A program made the translations under genes and the position numbers. The notes below the pieces were generated by a model. The model searched no databases. It was not told the DNA's origin and worked only from the letters and a program-made list of their open reading frames with translations. Source: an uncultured Chlorobiales bacterium (GTDB lineage Bacteria; Bacteroidota; Chlorobiia; Chlorobiales; Thermochlorobacteraceae). From it: 5,323 nucleotides of DNA. The DNA lies in the NCBI GenBank assembly GCA_937959145.1, contig CALGMC010000052.1, forward strand, positions 1-5,323, given 5' to 3'. Positions within the stretch are counted from its first letter, which is position 1, and each line of letters begins with the position of its first letter. Positions 1-5,323 of this stretch are shown one piece after another.

Positions 1-1749
1 GTTGCCGTCACGAATCGCAGGATTCAAGCGAAAGCGCGCATTGCGACTAAACCAACTGTAATTCGTGGTGTTCATCATCGTGCGTTCCGTTTGGCTGCGA
101 TAGCCAAGCGAAATAAACAAGTTTGATTTTGGCTGATGCACAAAGGCGAATTTCCAACCTTGTGCTTGAAAGTAGTTGTGGTAATCTTCTTTGTAGACGA
201 GCGAAGAATAGGCGTTTGAAATGTCCCACGGCGTAAGCCATTCAGGCGTAAAAGATGTGGTTTTGTAGAGGTCGAGCGAAAAGCCGACGATGCGTTTTTC
301 ATCGAGCCACTGTGTTGCGCCTGCTGTCCACAAGACTTCTTCGCGCTCGAAGCCATAGCCGAGACTGCCGCGCACTTCGGTGCGTTTCGTGAGCGAGTCG
401 AGCTCGAGTTGCGCGCCGAGAAACCAACCTTCAACGCGATTAAAGCGAAGCATTGGCACATTGAACCAACTAAACCCACTGCCGCCGCTGGTGCTGACCA
501 AGCCCGACATTGCGCCTTTGGGTTTGAATTGGTCTTGAATGGATTTCGTGCTATCGAGCGTTTGGTAAGCGCGTGTTTCTTCGGCAGTGAGTGCAACGAA
601 ATCGCGTTGTTGCCAAAAGAGTGAATCGAACTGTTCGGCGGTCGGCGTTTTCTGAACGAGTTTTTGCTCGAAGAGCGAATCAGGCACGCCTATGTTGATT
701 TTGTAGTTGCGAATCGCGCTTGTGGTGATGAACGAAATTCGCGGAAGTTCGAGCAGTCCACCGCCAATAGAAACTGTCAATCCGCCTTCAATGATTTGAT
801 TTGCAGGAAGCCAATAGCCACGCCCAAGCGAATCGGTGAAATACTCTTGCGCTTGCTTGTAACGAAAAACCGCATCGTTGATATACGGCAAGCGAAAGCC
901 CGCTGTTGGCTCAACATCGACGCCAATCAGCGCGTAAGTGTTGCTTGCAATTCGAATCTCGCCTTTGAAGAGCGGCACAAACTTCGATTGCGGCAAGAGG
1001 CGTAAGGTGTAAAACTCTACATCGTCCGCTTTCTTGATGTCGACGAGTTCATACTTGTAGTAGTCGAGTGCGTCGTCAGCGATGGGGCTAACAACTTTGT
1101 TGCCCGAAATGCGAATGCGCTCTTCGGAGAAATCGAGCAAGAATCGCAACCCTGCCGAAACCGCATTGCCTGAGCCACGCAAATCCGACTTCACATTTTC
1201 CGTGATGCGCTCTTGAATAATGACCTCGCGAAGCGTATCGCCCCTGCGCCAATAACCGTTAGCAAACACTTCGGCAATCGCAACGATGGTTGTGTCTGAC
1301 TTCAAGAGTTGTTTGCGATAGGCTTCGACTTGATAGGTTTGAAGCGTGCGCCGCTGGGTGCGCTTGTAGCGAATCGCACGACGCACAATCGTTGTGGCTA
1401 AATCTTCATTCGCACTCACTACAATTTCTGACGCGGTTACTTCACCTTGTTTTAAGCGAATGTTTTTTTCAATCGGAAGTGCAACGGAAATTTCTTCGCG
1501 ATACGTGTCGTAGCCGACAAATCGAACCTCGAGCGTGTATCGCCCCGCAGGAATGCTGACGCGGAACACGCCGTCAACATTTGTTCTCGCGCCTTTGATG
1601 ATGGTTTCACCTTGTTTGAGTTGAACGGTCGCGCCGATGAGTGCCTCACTGGTTTTAGCGTCCGTAATTTTGCCTGAAACTGTTTGCGAGCGTATCGGCG
1701 AAGCGTTGAGCAAGAGAGCAAAGACCGTAAGCGGAATCAATCGCAACAT
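1..1749 (-). CDS. DUF5686-type outer-membrane protein with CarboxypepD_reg-like N-terminal domain (partial, C-terminus off the left edge)
   Basis: The frame is open from the ATG at 1749 to base 1, giving 583 residues with no stop, so the C-terminal part lies outside the window. Residues 1-21 form a signal peptide (MLRLIPLTVFALLLNASPIRSQ). Residues about 24-100 are a CarboxypepD_reg-like beta-sandwich: VSGKITDAKTSEALIGATV, then NVDGVF and IPAGRYTLEVRFVGYDT. From about residue 115 the sequence (TTIVRRAIRYKRTQRRTLQTY, EVFANGYWRRGD) resembles DUF5686 proteins, whose C-terminal halves are predicted beta-barrels. The alternating aromatic strands at residues 425-583 (SGFSWFNVPMLRFNRVEGW, LFISLGYRSQTERT) fit that. 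I see no TonB box and no plug domain, so I do not call it a TonB-dependent receptor. Family members usually run to about 800 residues from memory, so roughly a quarter to a third may be missing. The role of the family is not established; an outer-membrane location is inferred. It lies downstream of the dipeptidase gene on the same strand, and no Shine-Dalgarno motif precedes the ATG. Confidence 0.85.
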   Translation of the reverse strand, partial: MLRLIPLTVFALLLNASPIRSQTVSGKITDAKTSEALIGATVQLKQGETIIKGARTNVDGVFRVSIPAGRYTLEVRFVGYDTYREEISVALPIEKNIRLKQGEVTASEIVVSANEDLATTIVRRAIRYKRTQRRTLQTYQVEAYRKQLLKSDTTIVAIAEVFANGYWRRGDTLREVIIQERITENVKSDLRGSGNAVSAGLRFLLDFSEERIRISGNKVVSPIADDALDYYKYELVDIKKADDVEFYTLRLLPQSKFVPLFKGEIRIASNTYALIGVDVEPTAGFRLPYINDAVFRYKQAQEYFTDSLGRGYWLPANQIIEGGLTVSIGGGLLELPRISFITTSAIRNYKINIGVPDSLFEQKLVQKTPTAEQFDSLFWQQRDFVALTAEETRAYQTLDSTKSIQDQFKPKGAMSGLVSTSGGSGFSWFNVPMLRFNRVEGWFLGAQLELDSLTKRTEVRGSLGYGFEREEVLWTAGATQWLDEKRIVGFSLDLYKTTSFTPEWLTPWDISNAYSSLVYKEDYHNYFQAQGWKFAFVHQPKSNLFISLGYRSQTERTMMNTTNYSWFSRNARFRLNPAIRDGN

Positions 1750-1780
1750 AAAAGATGGGTTGATGAAGTTGAAGCGAACT

Positions 1781-1850
1781 AACACAGTTATTCTGAACGA
1801 AGTGAAGAATCCACAAAAAATTCCTCTTTCCGCTCAGCGAAACACAGTTA
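1781..1850. repeat. Imperfect hairpin flanked by 10-bp direct repeats (decayed MITE/REP-like element?)
   Basis: The 103-bp gap between the dipeptidase stop and the DUF5686 gene contains a long imperfect inverted repeat. The left arm is 1793-1810 and the right arm 1820-1837, with a 9-base A-rich loop at 1811-1819. By hand, 13 of 18 positions pair as Watson-Crick and one more as G-T. The decamer AACACAGTTA occurs exactly on both sides, at 1781-1790 and 1841-1850, and each copy is preceded by AGCGA (1773-1777 and 1836-1840). The left arm (ATTCTGAACGAAGTGAAGAAT) resembles an intergenic repeat I recall from Bacteroidota/Chlorobi and other genomes, roughly ATTCTGAGCGAAGCGAAGAAT. No T-run follows the stem on either strand, so it is not a typical intrinsic terminator. 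It would sit in the transcript between the two minus-strand genes. Confidence 0.5.
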
Positions 1851-1852
1851 CA

Positions 1853-2482
1853 CTACTCTGGCACGGCGTCAAACGCCACATCGAGAATGGGAAACTTCTT
1901 CCAGTCTTTATCATCAAAGTGCCACCACTCGCTGGGGTTTGGAATGAAGCCTTCGGCTTTCATGGCGTTGTGCAGTGTGGCGCGATTGGCTAAGATGTGC
2001 TTCGGAAGTTTGTCGTAAGTGCTTCGAGCGGCTCTGACAAATTCGTCGTATTGTGTTGGCATTTCAAGTTCGTTGCCGAGCGAGTCGACAAGCGTAACAT
2101 CAACCGCCGCGCCACGATTGTGCTTCGAGCCTTTACGCGGGTCAGCAACGAAAGTTGGATTCGGCACAATGTTCCAAAGTTCCCACTGTGCAGAAAGCGG
2201 TCGATAGGCATCGAAGATTTTCAAGCCTAATCCATCTTTTTCCAATCGCGCTTGAACACGCGCCAAGCGTTCAGCGACAGGCTTTTGAAGCAAGCATCGT
2301 GCTGAAGGATAAACGGCTTTCTTCATGAAGTTGTTGGTCGTTGCGTATCGAAGGTCAATCACAATGCGCGGGTGAATTTTCTGAACATCGACCAATTGAT
2401 GCTGAACAAGTTGAGACTTAGTTTGAGCAGATATGGTGTCAATCGTTACGAGAAGAATCATGAGCAAAAGTGAGAGTTTCAT
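1853..2482 (-). CDS. Exported D-Ala-D-Ala dipeptidase, VanX family (peptidase M15D)
   Basis: This 209-residue zinc peptidase should hydrolyse the dipeptide D-Ala-D-Ala. The diagnostic residues are all present: DAYRP (Arg94, matching VanX Arg71), SKHNRGAAVD with zinc ligands His121 and Asp128 (VanX His116 and Asp123, same spacing), and EWWHF with catalytic Glu185 and zinc ligand His188 (VanX Glu181 and His184, same spacing). Residues 1-19 (MKLSLLLMILLVTIDTISA) form a signal peptide cut before Gln20, so the enzyme acts in the periplasm, unlike the cytoplasmic VanX of resistance clusters. Length fits the family, which is about 190-230 residues. The ATG overlaps the queE stop by four bases (ATGA on the minus strand), indicating translational coupling. 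There is no vanH, vanA or vanRS nearby, so a role in peptidoglycan turnover or D-Ala salvage is likelier than glycopeptide resistance. A related M15 carboxypeptidase specificity cannot be excluded from sequence alone. Confidence 0.9.
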   Translation of the reverse strand: MKLSLLLMILLVTIDTISAQTKSQLVQHQLVDVQKIHPRIVIDLRYATTNNFMKKAVYPSARCLLQKPVAERLARVQARLEKDGLGLKIFDAYRPLSAQWELWNIVPNPTFVADPRKGSKHNRGAAVDVTLVDSLGNELEMPTQYDEFVRAARSTYDKLPKHILANRATLHNAMKAEGFIPNPSEWWHFDDKDWKKFPILDVAFDAVPE

Positions 2483-3117
2483 ACGCCGCGTGTTTCGGGA
2501 GTCCAGATGTATTTGTGCAGTTGCAACTGAAACCGCACACGAAGACGGTCAGATAAAATCCATTCAGCAAGGTCTTGTGGCGTAAGTTCGCCGAAGACGA
2601 CCGACATGAGCACGGTGCATTTCTTGGTTAAATCATATTCCGCGATAACCGTTTTTGCCCAATCGTAATCTAAGCGAGAGCCGATAACGAATTTGACTTC
2701 GTCGTTGGCTGTGAGCAGTTCAAGGTTGCGATAGTCGTTGTGTTTGAGCATGCCCGACGAAGGCGTTTTCATGTCGATGATTTTGCGCACGCGAGCATCG
2801 ACTCTATCGGTCAAGATGTTGCCGGAAGTTTCAAGCATCACCTCGTAGCCTAAATCGCACAAGCGCGTCATGAGTTCATACACAGGCTCTTGAAGCAACG
2901 GCTCGCCGCCCGTGATTTCCACCAAGTTGCAGTTGTAGGTGCGCACTTCGTCGATGATGCTTTCAATCGTGCGTTCTTTGCCTTCGTAGAAGGCGTATTC
3001 AGTGTCGCAATAGGTGCATCGCAAGTTGCACTCGGTCAGGCGCACGAACACACACGGCAAGCCCATGCGCGACGATTCGCCTTGAATGGAGTAAAAAATT
3101 TCGTTAATGGTGAGCAT
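2479..3117 (-). CDS. queE: 7-carboxy-7-deazaguanine synthase QueE (radical SAM)
   Basis: QueE is a cytoplasmic radical S-adenosylmethionine enzyme that converts 6-carboxy-5,6,7,8-tetrahydropterin to 7-carboxy-7-deazaguanine. That is the ring-contraction step leading to preQ0 and queuosine in tRNA. The 212-residue protein begins with the family's IFYSIQGESS (residues 7-16), whose QGE segment belongs to the substrate site. CNLRCTYC follows at 30-37, giving the CX3CX2C iron-sulfur ligands Cys30, Cys34 and Cys37. ITGGEPLLQ at 68-76 is the SAM-binding GGE motif. The C-terminal QLQLHKYIW (197-205) also matches QueE endings as I know them. Length is normal for the family. The ATG at 3117 is the only start that keeps the full motif set. 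It is the first gene of a leftward unit, and its stop overlaps the dipeptidase ATG. No queC, queD or queF is in the window, so the pathway genes appear scattered or lie elsewhere. Confidence 0.95.
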   Translation of the reverse strand: MLTINEIFYSIQGESSRMGLPCVFVRLTECNLRCTYCDTEYAFYEGKERTIESIIDEVRTYNCNLVEITGGEPLLQEPVYELMTRLCDLGYEVMLETSGNILTDRVDARVRKIIDMKTPSSGMLKHNDYRNLELLTANDEVKFVIGSRLDYDWAKTVIAEYDLTKKCTVLMSVVFGELTPQDLAEWILSDRLRVRFQLQLHKYIWTPETRGV

Positions 3118-3212
3118 GGTTGAAGCAAATTTGTGAAAAGATACAACAAAGCCTGCGATGTGATAAATTCACCGAAACCTCAAAAACTTTGAGCCATCTA
3201 TCTATACCGCCC
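3118..3212. promoter_or_regulatory. Divergent intergenic region between queE and the trpA-linked unknown gene
   Basis: These 95 bases separate two divergently read units, so both promoters must lie here or just inside the genes. For queE, the minus strand reads TATCTTTT (from 3143 down to 3136), which fits the Bacteroidota -7 element TAnnTTTG at all but the last base and would give a leader of about 13 nt. I found no matching -33 TTTG at the usual spacing. For the rightward unit I found no convincing -35/-10 or TTTG/TAnnTTTG pair. No clear operator palindrome, riboswitch or trp-type leader with tandem Trp codons is visible. Confidence 0.4.
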
Positions 3213-3806
3213 ATGCCGATATTTTTTGCAGATGAAATCGCCCTGCTTTCAAACCCATACTTCTTTGAACAAAAAACGCGCGCCACAGAAAAACTCAAAT
3301 ATGTGATGGAGCAAATTCGCAAAGCCTTGCTCGAGGAAATTCGCCCGCAAGAGTTGCTTGCGCCACGCACAACCGATTTTCTCAAAGGACAAATTGCCAA
3401 AGGCGAGAACTACGAGGGCTACCCTTACGTGATGCTCGATTTCCCAAAGCAGTTCAGCAAAGAAAGCATCTTCACGTTTCGCACGCTCTTTTGGTATGGA
3501 CATTCGCTTATCTTCTCAATGATTGTGGCTGGCGAACATCTCGAACACTATCGCACAAATTTTGAACGTCATTACGATTCGCTCTGTAATTCAATGCTCT
3601 ATTTTGGCATTAACGACGTGTGGGATTGGCGCGAGCATGCCGCCCTCTTGCTCACAAAAGAAAACAAAGCCGACCTTCTCCGTCGCGACCAGCCCTTCAT
3701 CAAATTGATGCGACGCTTTTCACCTGCTATTCTTTCCGATGAACAAAGTGTGTTAAGCGAAGCCAAGAAATTTTATCAAACCGTTAAACCTGTCATTCAA
3801 ACATGA
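3213..3806 (+). CDS. Conserved protein of unknown function, coupled to trpA
   Basis: This gene encodes 197 residues from the ATG at 3213. It resembles a family of unnamed conserved proteins I recall from Bacteroidota. The signature is in the middle: KGENYEGYPYVMLDFPKQF (residues 62-80), followed by IFTFRTLFWYGHSLIFSMIVAG (about 85-106), an aromatic segment that could be a buried core or membrane-associated. The N-terminal third (residues 1-50) is charged and helical, and the C-terminus is basic and helical. There is no signal peptide, Cys-rich motif or known catalytic signature, so I assign no function. A TTG at 3120 in the same frame would add 31 residues, but it starts only two bases beyond the queE ATG and would leave no room for a promoter, so I prefer the ATG. 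The stop overlaps the trpA start (ATGA, 3803-3806), implying coupled translation. Confidence 0.8.
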   Translation: MPIFFADEIALLSNPYFFEQKTRATEKLKYVMEQIRKALLEEIRPQELLAPRTTDFLKGQIAKGENYEGYPYVMLDFPKQFSKESIFTFRTLFWYGHSLIFSMIVAGEHLEHYRTNFERHYDSLCNSMLYFGINDVWDWREHAALLLTKENKADLLRRDQPFIKLMRRFSPAILSDEQSVLSEAKKFYQTVKPVIQT

Positions 3807-4612
3807 TTTCAGAAGTTCAAGTGGAAAATCGCATTTCGCGACTGTGCCAATCGGAGAACAAACTGTTGGTTGCTTATTTAATGCCCGAATTTCCCGTTGC
3901 AGGTGCGACCCTTCCTGCACTCTTTGCGTTGGAACAATCAGGCGTGAATGTGATTGAACTTGGCATGCCGCACAGCGACCCACTTGCCGACGGCAGAACG
4001 ATTCAAGAAGCGGCGCAAGTTGCAATTAAAAATGGCGCAACGCTGAAGAAAGTCCTCGCGCTCGTTCAAGAAGCACGCGCCAAAGGATTAAACACCGCGC
4101 TCATTTTGATGGGCTACATCAATCCGATTTTGCGCTATGGCACAACAGCATTTTTAGACGATGCTAAATCGGCAGGCGTCGATGGCTTCATCATTCCCGA
4201 CTTGCCGCCCGAAGAAGCCGATGCGTTCCGACGCGAAGCCCTGACGCGCCAGCTCTCTATGACCTTTCTTATCTCGCCTGTTTCATCGCCCGAGCGCATT
4301 GCAGAGATTGATAAACGCTCAACCGATTTTTCATACTGCCTTGCCGTAAATGCAACCACAGGCACGGCGAAACTTTCCAACAAGAATACTTACAGCGAAC
4401 TTGAAGCCTACCTCGAGCGCGTGCGCGCGAATGTCTCGAAAAAATTTGTGGTGGGGTTTGGCATTAAAGAGCGCGAACAAGTGGCGTGGATTTTGGAGCG
4501 CGCTGATGGTGCGGTTATCGGCTCGGCGTATTTGAACGCGATTGCGTCGGCACAAACGCCCGATGAAGTCGCGCAGAAGACACAAGGCTTTTGGTCGCGG
4601 TTGCGCATGTAA
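3803..4612 (+). CDS. trpA: Tryptophan synthase alpha chain
   Basis: TrpA cleaves indole-3-glycerol phosphate to indole and glyceraldehyde 3-phosphate, passing indole to TrpB within the alpha2-beta2 complex. The 269-residue protein is a full-length (beta/alpha)8 barrel. VIELGMPHSDPLADG (residues 50-64) holds the catalytic pair Glu52 and Asp63, equivalent to E. coli Glu49 and Asp60. LMGYINPILRYG (102-113), GFIIPDLPPEE (128-138), loop 6 with NATTGTAK (183-190) and the phosphate-binding VGFGI (217-221) and GAVIGSA (236-242) all follow in order. YLMPEFP (25-31) replaces the common Y-TAGDP, a form I associate with Chlorobi. Two oddities sit in loop 2: His57 where Phe or Tyr is usual, and Arg65 where ADGP normally has Pro. 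The start overlaps the upstream unknown gene by ATGA. trpB is not in the window, and the next gene downstream is unrelated to the pathway. Confidence 0.97.
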   Translation: MISEVQVENRISRLCQSENKLLVAYLMPEFPVAGATLPALFALEQSGVNVIELGMPHSDPLADGRTIQEAAQVAIKNGATLKKVLALVQEARAKGLNTALILMGYINPILRYGTTAFLDDAKSAGVDGFIIPDLPPEEADAFRREALTRQLSMTFLISPVSSPERIAEIDKRSTDFSYCLAVNATTGTAKLSNKNTYSELEAYLERVRANVSKKFVVGFGIKEREQVAWILERADGAVIGSAYLNAIASAQTPDEVAQKTQGFWSRLRM

Positions 4613-4629
4613 AACAAAGTCCATATTTT
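4601..4629 (+). promoter_or_regulatory. Weak candidate promoter for the secreted protein at 4662
   Basis: TTGCGC at 4601-4606 and TATTTT at 4624-4629 are separated by 17 bases, the ideal sigma70 spacing. They match the consensus hexamers at only 3 and 4 of 6 positions. The -35 overlaps the trpA stop codon. It would place transcription start about 25 bases before the ATG at 4662. Such matches are common by chance, and read-through from trpA is an alternative. Confidence 0.2.
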
Positions 4630-4661
4630 CTGAAAGTTGTTCATCATACAACGAAAAAACT

Positions 4662-5323
4662 ATGGCAAAATCGCTTCGTGTCCTAATGCTTTCCTGCTGT
4701 GTTCTATGGCTATCTCACCACGTTTCGTTTGCTCAGTTCAGCGGCATTACGGGAACGGGCGACGGCATCAATTATCAATACTACGGCACAATCACAACGG
4801 CACTTAATGAAATTCGTCCCTTTGGCATTTACGCCACGAGCATTGATGTGTATATCGACTTCTGGCAATCAGGGTTTACATCAGGCGTTGATTTGACAAG
4901 TGCAACGCTTTACTACAAAGTCAATTCCGCAACATTTGGAACGGCAAACGACGCGAGTTGGACGCCAGTAACAGGCACAATCAGTGCCGTTCCCTCGAGC
5001 AACAACGACCGTGCGACCTTCACGCTGACAGGCATTTCACCGAACACCGACATTATGTTTTACATTCGTGCTCAAACAAACACGGGCGGAGCGCGCGATG
5101 GCTATGCCTATCCGGGACAATCATCATGGTCGACGACTGCGCCAAGTTCGCAAGCACAGACTTATAAAATTCGCTTTAATCAATCTTCTGCTTACAACAC
5201 CCTTCGCATTGACGGTCAGCCGCACGATTGGCAAGCCACATCACAAGTGGCACTGCGAAGCACGGCGTCAGCAACACGCACGCTCGACCTCATGTGGGAT
5301 GCGACCTACATCTACTTTCTTAT
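4662..5323 (+). CDS. Secreted protein with beta-rich N-terminal region and start of a CBM9-like module (partial, C-terminus off the right edge)
   Basis: The frame is open from the ATG at 4662 to the window edge, giving 220 complete codons. Residues 1-24 are a signal peptide (MAKSLRVLMLSCCVLWLSHHVSFA) cut before Gln25; Cys12 and Cys13 lack a proper lipobox. Residues about 40-150 are Ser/Thr/Asn-rich with alternating strands (ATLYYKVNSATF at 81-92, IMFYIRAQT at 131-139), like a fibronectin III or other Ig-like fold. From about residue 181 the pattern LRIDGQPHDW (181-190) followed by LDLMWDATYIYFL (208-220) matches the start of CBM9/DOMON-like modules, which typically read IDG-x-DW and W-D-x-x-Y-L-Y. 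These modules often bind sugars, but ligand and function here are unknown. Any catalytic domain or type IX secretion sorting tail would lie beyond 5323. The gene follows trpA by 49 bp and appears functionally separate. No Shine-Dalgarno motif precedes the ATG, only an A-rich stretch. Confidence 0.8.
   Translation, partial: MAKSLRVLMLSCCVLWLSHHVSFAQFSGITGTGDGINYQYYGTITTALNEIRPFGIYATSIDVYIDFWQSGFTSGVDLTSATLYYKVNSATFGTANDASWTPVTGTISAVPSSNNDRATFTLTGISPNTDIMFYIRAQTNTGGARDGYAYPGQSSWSTTAPSSQAQTYKIRFNQSSAYNTLRIDGQPHDWQATSQVALRSTASATRTLDLMWDATYIYFL

Noticed and set aside
75..596. Open minus-strand frame of 173 codons inside the DUF5686 gene region
   Set aside because: It is low-complexity, rich in Ser, Ala and Lys, and lies in another frame over a well-supported coding region with recognisable domains.
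1..1749. TonB-dependent receptor
   Set aside because: The CarboxypepD_reg-like domain is shared with such receptors, but no TonB box or plug domain follows it; the sequence runs into a DUF5686-like region instead.
1853..2482. Glycopeptide (vancomycin) resistance determinant
   Set aside because: The enzyme family matches VanX, but the protein is exported and no vanH, vanA or two-component genes are in the window.
3120..3212. TTG-start N-terminal extension of the unknown gene
   Set aside because: The extra 31 residues show no family-like features, the start would nearly abut the queE ATG, and an ATG at 3213 precedes the conserved part.
4331..4651. Minus-strand open frame of 106 codons opposite the end of trpA
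   Set aside because: It is antisense to the conserved TrpA C-terminus and shows no recognisable motif; it is a shadow of trpA codon use.
4636..4652. Small hairpin GTTGT-(7)-ACAAC after trpA as a terminator
   Set aside because: The stem is only 5 bp and AT-rich, and no T-run follows it on the plus strand.
4958..5167. Plus-strand open frame of 69 codons overlapping the secreted protein
   Set aside because: It is out of frame with the signal-peptide-bearing gene and is rich in His, Cys and Arg, as expected of a shifted frame.

Overview
The window looks like chromosomal DNA from the Bacteroidota/Chlorobi group, most likely the green-sulfur-bacterium side (Chlorobi, for example Chloroherpeton- or Thermochlorobacter-like). 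The best clue is the tryptophan synthase alpha chain: it carries YLMPEFPVAGATLP near the N-terminus and STDFSYCLAVNATTGTAKLS around loop 6, which I recall as the Chlorobi form of TrpA. A DUF5686-type outer-membrane protein with a CarboxypepD_reg-like N-terminal domain, a Bacteroidota-type conserved unknown protein and the lack of Shine-Dalgarno motifs before all six start codons point the same way. This placement rests on motif memory, not on a search.

Layout. The window is built around one divergent intergenic region at 3118-3212. Leftward (minus strand) run queE (7-carboxy-7-deazaguanine synthase), then an exported VanX-family D-Ala-D-Ala dipeptidase whose ATG overlaps the queE stop (ATGA). 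After a 103-bp gap comes a large DUF5686-type surface protein that runs off the left edge. The 103-bp gap holds an imperfect hairpin flanked by 10-bp direct repeats, which looks like a decayed small repeat element. Rightward (plus strand) run a conserved protein of unknown function and trpA, again joined by an ATGA overlap. After a 49-bp gap comes a secreted protein with a beta-rich N-terminal region and the start of a CBM9-like module, cut by the right edge.

How the genes relate. They do not form one pathway. queE serves queuosine/7-deazaguanine synthesis, the dipeptidase acts on peptidoglycan-derived D-Ala-D-Ala outside the cytoplasm, trpA serves tryptophan synthesis, and the two end genes encode envelope or secreted proteins. 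The two ATGA overlaps imply co-translation of queE with the dipeptidase, and of the unknown gene with trpA. No queC/queD/queF, trpB or vanH/vanA/vanRS partner is visible. There are no RNA genes, CRISPR arrays, transposases or origins. I see no convincing undescribed multi-gene system; the most worthwhile leads are the repeat-flanked hairpin, the unknown gene coupled to trpA and the unusual active-site loop of TrpA.
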